From NCBI GenBank assembly GCA_029851415.1, contig CM056742.1:191871344-191935343 (forward strand): a stretch of 64,000 nt of DNA. Reading direction: 5' to 3'. The translations under genes were made by a program, and so were the position numbers. Below are positions 22,778 through 33,762 of this stretch, piece by piece (within the stretch, counting starts at the first letter, position 1; every line of letters starts with the position of its first letter). The notes below the pieces were generated by a model that saw only the letters and a program-made list of their open reading frames with translations, was not told the DNA's origin and made no database searches. This stretch comes from Eretmocerus hayati (lineage: Eukaryota > Arthropoda > Insecta > Hymenoptera > Aphelinidae).

Positions 22778-23827
22778 TCCTGTAGCGACCAGTGGGTCCT
22801 GTTGGACCCACTTCCAAAATCCAGACATGACAAGCACCACGGCAATATTTCGGCAATTGTGCATGGTAATGGCTTTTTTCTAGGCTAAAACTAAAAGTCT
22901 GTCATGATACGAGGCCCTGATGAAGCGTACATAGTTTTCGGGATCACGCGAAACTCAGCGCTCGCGCGTCGCTCGACGAGGACGTGAGTTTACGGTCTAA
23001 ATCGATTCATGTAGAGATGCGGATGACTCCTAAACATCCAATACCTATTGGAAAATCTTCTTTGAGCCCCCCTTGAAAGTATCCATGCGTTGGAATGGTT
23101 CAAATGGGAAATTTGTCCAGGGGCTGGTCAATTTAGAAAGTGGGTCCCACAGGACCCATTGGGCTTCCGCGACATGGTATCCATGCATGAATATCTTTCA
23201 CGTGAAAAAATATTTGGGCGTGTAATTGTGCGTGAAGAGGGTCCTGCAGAACCCATTGGGCGTTCGCGTTCACAGAAGTCACGTGGTCGTTCAAATCGAT
23301 CTCTATCAAGCTTAGCTCAGAATCCCGGCTGTCGAATCTCTAAGAAAATTGTTGTGGATATGAAGTATGACTCGCAAGAGCACTTTTTCAAGTTTGCGGA
23401 TTGCAAACAAAGATGTAACCTCTGCTTAAAGAGTAAAGTATACTCTTTTTGTGAGAAGTGTCTAGTAACTCTTTGCTGTAATGTATTCAATAAACTGTTT
23501 CTATGACTTCCATCATAAGAATTCAGATTAACTGAGCAATTTTATAATGTTCTCATTGATTCATGATTGCAAGCTTCTTCCTGACGAATTCACTCTCAAA
23601 GTTTGAAAATACAAGCCCTTTGTTGGAAACAAGAAGATTGTTTGTGTGGATTCAATATTATGACCTGAACGCCCAATGGGTCCTGCAGGACCCACTCGAA
23701 AAAATGCTGTTTCCGGTTATTTTGAGGAAATTGCGATTTGTCACGCCCATCTAGGAGCCAAATGAAAACATTTGAAGTAAAAAAAGAAAAAAAATTCCGT
23801 GTGCTTGATACCTTCGGCGCTAGAGGG
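22778..23827 (+). mobile_element. piggyBac-like element remnant
   Basis: TTAA at 22774-22777 precedes tcctgtagcgacc. The other end reads ggcgctagaggg followed by TTAG (23828-23831), so the termini are CCCTCTAGCG-like with a TTAA target, one copy mutated. Four copies of a palindromic ggtcc....ggacc motif lie near the ends (22793, 23143, 23240, 23680 region). The interior has a degraded frame ending in a Cys-rich tail typical of piggyBac transposases. Confidence 0.55.
23090..23506 (+). pseudogene. piggyBac-type transposase C-terminal fragment
   Basis: The 138-codon frame ends with a cysteine-rich module CNLC-KSKVYSFCEKC-LVTLCC. Its spacing C-x2-C, C-x2-C and a final LC-C resembles the C-terminal RING/PHD-like Cys domain of piggyBac transposases. 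Upstream residues (about 1-60) are partly a translation of the palindromic ggtcc....ggacc motifs, so the true reading frame probably begins later. There is no DDD catalytic core in the element, so it is a non-functional remnant. Assignment rests on the Cys pattern together with the TTAA context. Confidence 0.5.
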
Positions 23828-24704
23828 TTAGTCGAGTACTGTTTAATAGAGTGTCCTATGAATCCTTTCAGCGCATCGTTGCATGGTGCTCTACTACCCA
23901 CATAAGTTTGAGAAAGATCGGTCAAAAGGCTGAGGAGAATCCGTGGACGAGAAATTACGTTGCACGGACACACACACGAACGAACACGGACAACAACAGA
24001 GAAAGTTAAATTGGTGAAGAGGGATAAGCCTGGAGGAAGAACCGTGACTTACAATAGGAAAATATCAGCGAGAGGAACAAAATGGTGAAAGCCGATCCGC
24101 TATGAATGGAGATTTTTAGGATGGAAAATTGATTTGAGTGAGAAAATTGAGCAAAAATATCTTGTCACGAATACAACCCTTTCTCTTTGAGAAAGCTAAA
24201 AGAGTCATGTGACATGGGCAGGATCAGAAGCAAGGACGAAAGGGGCTGCTGTGAGCGGTGACTTGATAAAGGAAAATAAAATCCCATACGTGAGTTGGGA
24301 TGTGGAAGCTCTCAACTCACCCCCTTGATGAAAAACTTTTCCTGATGTGAGAGCATTGTTTGTCTGCTACTTTTGGTTTTTGAATAAGAGTATGTTTGCT
24401 ATCCAAATTGGTTTGTTGATGCAAATCAATAAAATAGCGGACAAGCAATTTTTGTTTGCTCATAACTACAAATTACACACTTATAACACACCCACGGCTG
24501 AATTAAAACGTTGCAGAATGTACAAACAGATTACCAGGAAACACCAATGGAATCATTCAATTTTTAAAAATACTCATTGTTCACGTTGAAACAGGCGGAA
24601 TACAGCGGACCAACAAAATTTTTGCCTCGCTAAGGTAGTTTTTGGACATTTTTCTCCTGCGCAGGAAACAGGAGGGAAAAACGTTGTAGAATAAGGTCCC
24701 AGGT

Positions 24705-25392
24705 ATCGAGAATTCCCACGAATCACGATTTAAAGGGTTGAAAGAGAAAAATGCGATTTTCTTGGGATTCGATGATTTTCTGTTGAGTTGTAATTCGTTT
24801 GATCATCCAGCAATCGCCCAGAAATAACACCATACTATATTTCCTGTATTCAGACTTCCTGAACCCAATCCCGTTGGTTTCATGGTACACCTCAAACTAT
24901 GACCCATGGTGAAGCATATTCATGAAGCCGCATAGCAGGATGACTCGTCCAAGTTTGCATAAAGTTAATAGATCCAATCCAAGTTCGCATAAACTTAATA
25001 GATCCAAAATTGTAGTTTTGTTTGCCAAGTGTCACGGCGACCATCACGAGCATGAATATGAAGATGTTGCGATTGATTGCACTACCTGTGACACAGTGGA
25101 TGGGTGCATTTTTGAAGTCAGACGATCAGATGTCTCGTGATGAAGCACCGTAATAATTCTCCTAATTAACAATTTAAACGGTCCATAAGCGGATTTCGTT
25201 GGATTGAAAAGATAGTCACAGGTTCCTACTTGAAATCTCAAATAGTTTCCATGATTTTTCTAGGTTTTCCAGAAGTGGAATGATAAAATTCCAAGGACTC
25301 TGTATAATGACACTCAAAATACGCTGCTGAATGAGATTAGCAGCGATAAATAATGCATGTTTAACACTATAATACTATAGCTCCATCAATGA
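24705..25392. other. Unassigned region with a 30-bp direct repeat
   Basis: No gene supported. Two adjacent copies of caagttygcataaasttaat followed by agatcca lie at about 24949-25006. Confidence 0.35.
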
Positions 25393-25712
25393 TAAGTATG
25401 TACTAGGTTGAGTCGATCTAGAAGCCAATTTGTTTCCATTTCAAAGCAACGCTTCCAACCAGATAGACTGAAAATACATTAGGAATAATTATCCAATATT
25501 TTATCAGGATGTGACCAAACTGTTGAGTGAGGTTGTACTATACAGTAGTTTATAGGTAAATATGAGTGGAATGTGGCTGTGGTGAAATGATTGTATCCGA
25601 AATATTAATAATAAATTCTAGCTTGAAGAGGACAGCAAACCCTAGCTGTGAAACGGTGCTCTGAAATGAAAACAAACTGGCTTCTAGATCGACTAAGCCT
25701 ACTACATACTTT
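25393..25712. mobile_element. 320-bp MITE-like hairpin element
   Basis: gagtcgatctagaagcca near 25410 is mirrored by tggcttctagatcgact near 25680. The inverted repeats are about 55 bp and start aagtatgta. The centre is non-coding. Confidence 0.6.
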
Positions 25713-26719
25713 TTTCCATGAAATTTCCAGATTTTTAAGGTTTTCCAAGCTAGTAGAAACCGTGTAGTCAGATTTTTATGACTAGGTGAAATGAGGACAT
25801 ATCTAAAATGTAAAGTCGGGCTCGTTATGAGAGAGAATCGTCAGTAACAGTGAGGAAAAGTAGAAAAGGGTATTTTCGGGATACGACATACGGCTTCTAT
25901 ATTTGCGTCATCTATGCATGGCATTATGGTCATCAGAGCCATACGTTTATACTGGAAATTCACGAGTGACGAAATGCAGTGATTATTCGAACTTTCTTTG
26001 CTCGAATTTATTTTGATCACAAAATTATTACATAAAAATTACATGATAAGATAATCTAAAACAAGATAGAAATACGAAAAACAATCAATAGTAGCATGAG
26101 CTTGAGAGTTCATGGAACGGGCACCTCAGACCTAATATTTTGGGTCGTTTGACAAAAAAAATCTCAATACAAACAACATGAATCATCGTGGCATAAAATC
26201 CTTACCGTAAATGTAAAAACACTTGCGAGGTTTTCTGACCCACGAATGATATTCGAAATTCTAACCTAGAACCATGTGGATTTATCAAAATAGTTTGTGA
26301 GAGTTTTGGAATGATTACTCTTCTACTCAGATGAATCCACTTTCGATGTCATTCCAGAAGAAACAATACCTAGTTGGCGTTGGTGAATTGATCTTGGACA
26401 AACCAGCGTCGGATAGCACGCAATTACTACGATTGGCAAGACCTAGGAAAATCTTGAAAATTCAATGAAATTTCAAAAAGTCTCAATTCAAAATATATAG
26501 TACAAGAGATCTTTGGAAGATCTGCGAGTGGCCAGAAATCGCTCTATCTCCAAGAAAAGAATTATTTGCCAACTTTCTGAGACTCGAAATCCGGATAGTT
26601 TCTATCCAACTTTCTCTGGAAAGTATTTATGATAGAAATAGTATGAAACGTGATAGGAGTTATACACCTTCAAACATCTGATGACCAAATTAACAGAGAA
26701 CTCAATTGGAAACAAGAAA
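25713..26719. other. Unassigned region
   Basis: AT-rich, no long open frame. It could be 3' UTR or downstream DNA of the candidate exon at 26720-26822. Confidence 0.3.
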
Positions 26720-26822
26720 TCATTCAATTTGCTGTTGTGGATCGTCGTCATCGCTGTAGTCATCGCTCAGATATTGTTTAGTGTCTGGGAAATCATAGCG
26801 GCCGGCCTTGGTTGGAGGTGGA
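26720..26822 (-). CDS. Possible terminal exon, acidic C-terminus
   Basis: Read on minus, a pyrimidine-rich stretch ending ttctttatag provides a good splice acceptor. It is followed by an open frame to TGA encoding about 33 residues: PPPTKAGRYDFPDTKQYL, then an acidic run DDYSDDDDP and the end QQQIE. The composition (proline start, acidic cluster, polar end) looks like a protein tail. I do not recognise the family. Upstream exons would lie at higher coordinates; a 61-codon open frame at 27309-27494 on the same strand is a weak candidate. A 104-codon frame on plus overlaps but has no support. Confidence 0.4.
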
Positions 26823-26825
26823 CTA

Positions 26826-27636
26826 TAAAGAAGAATGTTTTGAGTTAGATATTGGAAAAACAGTCTTGCGATGTGAATATAAGCAACAACAGATATATCG
26901 CCATATAGAATCAAGTGCTAATAGAAAGAAGGAAAAATTCCGGCCCGTTCCCAATCTATACATGAATGCATATATGCCGCAGAAGCAGTTTTCCGTAATT
27001 TCTGGTCAATCAATTAACCTCTTCGCGCATTTGTCCACACACGTGGACGCATCTTTAGATGATGCCAGTAAATTACACTCTCAAGATATGGCGAAAAGCC
27101 TGGCGGGGCTCTCTTTACTAGCCTAAAATCAATGATTCACTCGAGTTCATTCTTTGGTAAACTCATTTCACTACCTCTTTGATGAAAATTGATTGCATTG
27201 GAAAATTGAATTTTTCGAAACACCTAAAACTTGACCCTATATAATACTCGAATATGAGGTCTAAAAATCAAACAGGAGGATATTAACATACTCTTTGAGT
27301 ACATAAGGCTATTGCCACAAGAACGGATGCAAAATGTTGAAGATTACAAAATTGCGAGCCTTGAGAAGCTTGGCCTCATACGTGTACACCGTGCATCCGA
27401 GGAATTCGGGCGAGCCAGCTTGTCTTGAGTACATGGAGAGTTTTCGTACAAGAACGTAGAGGGTTTTCATCGGTGAACTCTTTTTCATGATCACACTATG
27501 GAATTCGATTATGATTAGGACTTTTCAGGAACTTATTCATGTCTAAGTTTTAATACAGTCATGATGTATTGACAATGAGGATGAGACTGTGTGGAATAGT
27601 CTGACGTCTGACTATGGAAATGTCATGTTATTAGGC
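26826..27636. other. Unassigned, possibly intronic
   Basis: If 26720-26822 is an exon, this is upstream intron. The minus-strand frame at 27309-27494 could include an exon but has no decisive splice borders. Confidence 0.3.
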
Positions 27637-27883
27637 TACCGTCAAATTGGGTAATTTTGGTACGGTTTCGGTACTTTTTATTTTTTGGCGTAGCATTCCT
27701 GTATGCCCAGGTGAAACTGAAATATATTTTTAATATATTTTTTCAAGGTTTTTCATTTTAAGGTGGTTTTAAGGCATGCTTGGTCATGTATTTTTAATCT
27801 TAGAAAACCTTGAAATAATCTTGAAATAATCTTGAAAATATCTTGGAGAAGTTTGAAAAATCAAAAAATAGTTCACAAATAAG

Positions 27884-28075
27884 TTGGATTCTAATAGTGG
27901 TGAGATCGATAATGATTATTATGAGTTAGTATCAAGAAGAAAGGATGAGCCATTTTTGATGCTCGTGGTTAAGATTTATACGTTTCTGTTATTGGTGGAA
28001 ATTTTGGCTAATTATCATGAGTGTCAAAAGTACCGGGGGATATCTATCACCACTCTGAATTTTGCTCTAACGTAA
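27884..28075 (+). pseudogene. Internal open frame of Z family, plus copy
   Basis: 63 codons containing GEIDNDYYEL, a hydrophobic stretch LVVKIYTFLLLVEIL and NYHEC. A second copy on minus at 46070-46261 has the same peptide with about a dozen substitutions. Family not recognised; it may be a fragment of an element-encoded protein or only conserved DNA. Confidence 0.3.
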
Positions 28076-28084
28076 CGACAAAAA

Positions 28085-28863
28085 CATCAGTTTCTGTAGA
28101 GCAGTGAGTATTATTCATACATCGTAATAGAAGTGCCTTCTTCATTCTCAAGCTGAGAGAGGCTCAATTGAAATTTATGTGAGATCTATGCAGGTTCAGT
28201 TATTCCGCTCAAAAACGAAGGATCATGAAGTGCAAATTCTGAGCTAATAATTGCAGAAAACTACAGGGAGAGTGCCAGGTGTGCCGAGGGCCTCATCAAA
28301 GAGCAAAGTTACGCAGATCAGGAAACATTTGGCTGGCTGATCGATCTTCCTTTCGTCACATTTTCTCTTCAAGTAGTGCGCAGTTTTGGTTTGGGCAGAT
28401 AGGCGTTTTTCGCGAGGTTTTATAAAAGTCGATCGACGAACGCTTGGTGTTTTTTGCATGCAAGACACCTTGCACTTTCGCGCTGGCCGCGGTTATTGTA
28501 TATTTCAGCGTGTACATCAATGCGAAATCAATCACGCTGAGGTACGTTGAAATTGATCGAGCAAAAAATTTTAGGTATCGCTTTTACGGGGGACGATATC
28601 GTAGGTGATCGATTTTGGAGAATGCAAAAAAGCTCATTTTGAATTTACCGTAGAAATTTCGTTCACCATTCGTCGTCGGTCGAAATCAGTGGTCCACTGA
28701 AGTTCACGTCGAGAAAGTACAGAACAGCACCGTCAACATAGGATAGAGATAACTCTTATTCAATCAGGTTTACAATGCGCTGTAACCAGCTACAAGGAAG
28801 GGTTATGGAAGACGCAAACAACAAGTAACACCGTGCCAGCAAGTACGGTACCGATTTCTAAAA
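28085..28863. other. Interior of Z, unassigned
   Basis: No gene recognised between the Z internal frame and the left end of element Y. Confidence 0.3.
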
Positions 28864-29201
28864 TACCGTCAACCGGGGTAACTTTGGAACACGGGGGGTA
28901 ACTTTGAAACGACCCATGAAAGAGCGGTTATCACGCACAGTTGGCTAGGCAGATGATCCTGAGGTCTCAATACCGATTTCTCCTTTTTTTTCTTTTATTT
29001 ATGCAGTTTTAATCTCAGATGAGATTATTCTGCTCAAGAAAAAGGTACCAAATTCGTTCTTACATAATATAGTGCTTATATATATAGCTTTGACCTGGAT
29101 TATATTCTGAGGTTACAATCTTTGAAGAATTTGAGTAGAGATTTGCATATTTTGGAAGTTGGGTTGTACAACAATATATCGACATCAAGGGGAAGATATA
29201 G

Positions 29202-29350
29202 GCTCGAATTTATAGTCGTAATCCGGACTGTGGATAAGCTAATCCGAGGCGCTACCATCGGTGCGGCGGGTTCACGAATCTACTAGAAATGGCGATTGTG
29301 GCGCCTCGGATTAGCTTATCCGGACTCCGGATTACGACTATAAATTCGGG
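29202..29350. repeat. ~50-bp inverted repeat at the LINE 3' end
   Basis: gaatttatagtcgtaatccg (29204 onward) and ggataagctaatccgagg are mirrored at about 29305-29349. Arms of about 50 bases surround a ~50-base loop. The right arm is within the LINE coding end; the left arm duplicates it in inverse orientation. Confidence 0.7.
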
Positions 29351-29626
29351 CCATAGTTGTAGTCGTTCGAGTTCACAAACGAGATTTGTTCTCGAGGTGT
29401 CATACAATTTATATTGCCACAGAACATGGTTGGGGTCTTCTGATTCATTGCCACACGCGCATTCAGGATCTTTCGTGATGCCAAGACGAGCCAAAGAAGC
29501 ATTTAGAGAGTAGTGATTGGCACGGCAGCGATTGATGGTGCTAATGATTTCACGGGGTAAATTTTTGCCAGCAAACCATGGCTGGCACGAATGACTAAAG
29601 AAATTTTTAAAATATTCTTTGCCCGT
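29252..29626 (-). pseudogene. Non-LTR retrotransposon ORF2, C-terminal part
   Basis: The minus frame runs from the left array junction (GKEYFKNFF...) through INRCRANHYSLNASLARLGI and a CACGNESEDPNHVLW module to a stop near 29252. The C-x-C...H pattern with LARLGI..DP upstream is the C-terminal zinc-knuckle-like region of I/Jockey/R1-type ORF2 proteins. It is the downstream part of the same ORF whose RNase H lies at 40102-40383: both ends meet at the same Gly-Lys-Glu-Tyr codons and the 15-bp duplication. The ORF is thus broken by a 10.5-kb insertion. Confidence 0.75.
29612..29626. repeat. 15-bp target site duplication, left
   Basis: atattctttgcccgt, identical to 40087-40101, lies where the LINE ORF is interrupted. 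A duplication of this length fits target-primed reverse transcription. Confidence 0.85.
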
Positions 29627-29815
29627 ATATTTAATGAATGAATTTATCGTTCTTTCGAGCCACTTATAATCGTCGCGCTCAGGCGGCGATCACAGTTTGA
29701 CAAATGTCAAACTGCGACCTTCGAGGCTCCACTTTCATAGTGGCTGCATCACGAAGGGATTTTTTATTTTTTTTTGGATTTTTTAATTTTTTGTTGAAAG
29801 ATTGACCAAGAGATG

Positions 29816-29821
29816 AAAAAA
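29816..29821 (-). terminator. Pol III-type T6 terminator of array unit 1
   Basis: On minus the tRNA-like domain is followed after six bases (gaagaa region) by TTTTTT. The run is present at the same offset in every unit, so a pol III transcript would be expected to stop here, about 85 nt from the A-box end and before the LINE-like tail. Confidence 0.6.
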
Positions 29822-29824
29822 TTC

Positions 29825-29899
29825 TTCCTCGGGCGGGACTTGAACCTCGCAATCTCCGGTACTCCGGACCGGCGCCTTAACCAATTAGACCACCGAGGC
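29825..29899 (-). ncRNA. tRNA-like pol III unit, array copy 1
   Basis: The minus strand folds as a tRNA. Acceptor gcctcgg pairs with ccgagg (position 1 G opposite A). The D arm gtct/aggc is good. The anticodon stem ccggt/accgg has a 7-base loop ccggagt, giving a nominal GGA (Ser) anticodon but C instead of U at position 33. The T stem gcg(a)gg/cccgc has one bulged A, with loop ttcaagt. These faults, and fusion to a LINE-like tail, argue for a tRNA-derived (SINE-type) sequence rather than a working tRNA. Internal promoter boxes are intact. Confidence 0.65.
29836..29892 (-). promoter_or_regulatory. Internal A and B boxes of the tRNA-like unit
   Basis: A box tggtctaattgg (29881-29892) and B box ggttcaagtcc (29836-29846) match the pol III type 2 consensus closely, about 35 bases apart. 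The same boxes are preserved in all complete copies. Confidence 0.7.
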
Positions 29900-32800
29900 G
29901 ATTGCGTATTCACTCGCTCGGGGAAGCCTTCTCTCATCTCTTGTGCCAATCTTTCGATGCGGTCAGTCAAGGAACCATGACCATTCGAATATGCAAATTA
30001 TATCGATAAGGTAGATCTCATCGATATTTTGACTCTATCGCTCGATTTGATGAAATATATTTAATGAATGAATTTATCGTTCTTTCGAGCCACTTATAAT
30101 CGTCGCGCTCAGGCGGCGATCACAGTTTGACAAATGTCAAACTGCGACCTTCGAGGCTCCACTTTCATAGTGGCTGCATCACGAAGGGATTTTTTATTTT
30201 TTTTGGATTTTTTAATTTTTTGTTGAAAGATTGACCAAGAGATGAAAAAATTCTTCCTCGGGCGGGACTTGAACCTCGCAATCTCCGGTACTCCGGACCG
30301 GCGCCTTAACCAATTAGACCACCGAGGCGATTGCGTATTCACTCGCTCGGGGAAGCCTTCTCTCATCTCTTGTGCCAATCTTTCGATGCGGTCAGTCAAG
30401 GAACCATGACCATTCGAATATGCAAATTATATCGATAAGGTAGATCTCATCGATATTTTGACTCTATCGCTCGATTTGATGAAATATATTTAATGAATGA
30501 ATTTATCGTTCTTTCGAGCCACTTATAATCGTCGCGCTCAGGCGGCGATCACAGTTTGACAAATGTCAAACTGCGACCTTCGAGGCTCCACTTTCATAGT
30601 GGCTGCATCACGAAGGGATTTTTTATTTTTTTTGGATTTTTTAATTTTTTGTTGAAAGATTGACCAAGAGATGAAAAAATTCTTCCTCGGGCGGGACTTG
30701 AACCTCGCAATCTCCGGTACTCCGGACCGGCGCCTTAACCAATTAGACCACCGAGGCGATTGCGTATTCACTCGCTCGGGGAAGCCTTCTCTCATCTCTT
30801 GTGCCAATCTTTCGATGCGGTCAGTCAAGGAACCATGACCATTCGAATATGCAAATTATATCGATAAGGTAGATCTCATCGATATTTTGACTCTATCGCT
30901 CGATTTGATGAAATATATTTAATGAATGAATTTATCGTTCTTTCGAGCCACTTATAATCGTCGCGCTCAGGCGGCGATCACAGTTTGACAAATGTCAAAC
31001 TGCGACCTTCGAGGCTCCACTTTCATAGTGGCTGCATCACGAAGGGATTTTTTATTTTTTTTGGATTTTTTAATTTTTTGTTGAAAGATTGACCAAGAGA
31101 TGAAAAAATTCTTCCTCGGGCGGGACTTGAACCTCGCAATCTCCGGTACTCCGGACCGGCGCCTTAACCAATTAGACCACCGAGGCGATTGCGTATTCAC
31201 TCGCTCGGGGAAGCCTTCTCTCATCTCTTGTGCCAATCTTTCGATGCGGTCAGTCAAGGAACCATGACCATTCGAATATGCAAATTATATCGATAAGGTA
31301 GATCTCATCGATATTTTGACTCTATCGCTCGATTTGATGAAATATATTTAATGAATGAATTTATCGTTCTTTCGAGCCACTTATAATCGTCGCGCTCAGG
31401 CGGCGATCACAGTTTGACAAATGTCAAACTGCGACCTTCGAGGCTCCACTTTCATAGTGGCTGCATCACGAAGGGATTTTTTATTTTTTTTGGATTTTTT
31501 AATTTTTTGTTGAAAGATTGACCAAGAGATGAAAAAATTCTTCCTCGGGCGGGACTTGAACCTCGCAATCTCCGGTACTCCGGACCGGCGCCTTAACCAA
31601 TTAGACCACCGAGGCGATTGCGTATTCACTCGCTCGGGGAAGCCTTCTCTCATCTCTTGTGCCAATCTTTCGATGCGGTCAGTCAAGGAACCATGACCAT
31701 TCGAATATGCAAATTATATCGATAAGGTAGATCTCATCGATATTTTGACTCTATCGCTCGATTTGATGAAATATATTTAATGAATGAATTTATCGTTCTT
31801 TCGAGCCACTTATAATCGTCGCGCTCAGGCGGCGATCACAGTTTGACAAATGTCAAACTGCGACCTTCGAGGCTCCACTTTCATAGTGGCTGCATCACGA
31901 AGGGATTTTTTATTTTTTTTGGATTTTTTAATTTTTTGTTGAAAGATTGACCAAGAGATGAAAAAATTCTTCCTCGGGCGGGACTTGAACCTCGCAATCT
32001 CCGGTACTCCGGACCGGCGCCTTAACCAATTAGACCACCGAGGCGATTGCGTATTCACTCGCTCGGGGAAGCCTTCTCTCATCTCTTGTGCCAATCTTTC
32101 GATGCGGTCAGTCAAGGAACCATGACCATTCGAATATGCAAATTATATCGATAAGGTAGATCTCATCGATATTTTGACTCTATCGCTCGATTTGATGAAA
32201 TATATTTAATGAATGAATTTATCGTTCTTTCGAGCCACTTATAATCGTCGCGCTCAGGCGGCGATCACAGTTTGACAAATGTCAAACTGCGACCTTCGAG
32301 GCTCCACTTTCATAGTGGCTGCATCACGAAGGGATTTTTTATTTTTTTTGGATTTTTTAATTTTTTGTTGAAAGATTGACCAAGAGATGAAAAAATTCTT
32401 CCTCGGGCGGGACTTGAACCTCGCAATCTCCGGTACTCCGGACCGGCGCCTTAACCAATTAGACCACCGAGGCGATTGCGTATTCACTCGCTCGGGGAAG
32501 CCTTCTCTCATCTCTTGTGCCAATCTTTCGATGCGGTCAGTCAAGGAACCATGACCATTCGAATATGCAAATTATATCGATAAGGTAGATCTCATCGATA
32601 TTTTGACTCTATCGCTCGATTTGATGAAATATATTTAATGAATGAATTTATCGTTCTTTCGAGCCACTTATAATCGTCGCGCTCAGGCGGCGATCACAGT
32701 TTGACAAATGTCAAACTGCGACCTTCGAGGCTCCACTTTCATAGTGGCTGCATCACGAAGGGATTTTTTATTTTTTTTGGATTTTTTAATTTTTTGTTGA

Positions 32801-33257
32801 AAGATTGACCAAGAGATGAAAAAATTCTTCCTCGGGCGGGACTTGAACCTCGCAATCTCCGGTACTCCGGACCGGCGCCTTAACCAATTAGACCACCGAG
32901 GCGATTGCGTATTCACTCGCTCGGGGAAGCCTTCTCTCATCTCTTGTGCCAATCTTTCGATGCGGTCAGTCAAGGAACCATGACCATTCGAATATGCAAA
33001 TTATATCGATAAGGTAGATCTCATCGATATTTTGACTCTATCGCTCGATTTGATGAAATATATTTAATGAATGAATTTATCGTTCTTTCGAGCCACTTAT
33101 AATCGTCGCGCTCAGGCGGCGATCACAGTTTGACAAATGTCAAACTGCGACCTTCGAGGCTCCACTTTCATAGTGGCTGCATCACGAAGGGATTTTTTAT
33201 TTTTTTTTGGATTTTTTAATTTTTTGTTGAAAGATTGACCAAGAGATGAAAAAATTC

Positions 33258-33332
33258 TTCCTCGGGCGGGACTTGAACCTCGCAATCTCCGGTACTCCGG
33301 ACCGGCGCCTTAACCAATTAGACCACCGAGGC
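33258..33332 (-). ncRNA. tRNA-like unit, array copy 9 (variant)
   Basis: The tRNA-like domain is unchanged. The unit has nine Ts in the downstream T tract and a unique substitution in its leader (caaatcatatcg at about 33428, where other units read caaattatatcg), making it a marker copy. Confidence 0.6.
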
Positions 33333-33687
33333 GATTGCGTATTCACTCGCTCGGGGAAGCCTTCTCTCATCTCTTGTGCCAATCTTTCGATGCGGTCAGT
33401 CAAGGAACCATGACCATTCGAATATGCAAATCATATCGATAAGGTAGATCTCATCGATATTTTGACTCTATCGCTCGATTTGATGAAATATATTTAATGA
33501 ATGAATTTATCGTTCTTTCGAGCCACTTATAATCGTCGCGCTCAGGCGGCGATCACAGTTTGACAAATGTCAAACTGCGACCTTCGAGGCTCCACTTTCA
33601 TAGTGGCTGCATCACGAAGGGATTTTTTATTTTTTTTTGGATTTTTTAATTTTTTGTTGAAAGATTGACCAAGAGATGAAAAAATTC

Positions 33688-33762
33688 TTCCTCGGGCGGG
33701 ACTTGAACCTCGCAATCTCCGGTACTCCGGACCGGCGCCTTAACCAATTAGACCACCGAGGC
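33688..33762 (-). ncRNA. tRNA-like unit, array copy 10 (variant)
   Basis: Shares the nine-T variant with copy 9 and copy 1 but not the leader substitution of copy 9. It suggests local duplication of variant units. Confidence 0.6.

Larger units (their letters stand above)
21693..24700. mobile_element. 3-kb palindromic composite element
   Basis: Outer inverted repeats: 21693-21850 (ggggccttattcaatgtttt onward) match the complement of about 24585-24700 (ending gaataaggtccc), including tttttccctcctgttt and ccgctgtattccgc. A second inverted pair lies inside: 22256-22380 against 23830-23960 (gaaaggattcatag, gatctttctcaaa). The centre holds a piggyBac-like remnant. Nested palindromes of this kind suggest a long-TIR element later invaded by the piggyBac-like one. 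No clear target duplication. Confidence 0.6.

Noticed and set aside
27309..27494. Upstream exon of the 26720-26822 gene
   Set aside because: Open frame without a clear donor or phase match; noted only as weak candidate.
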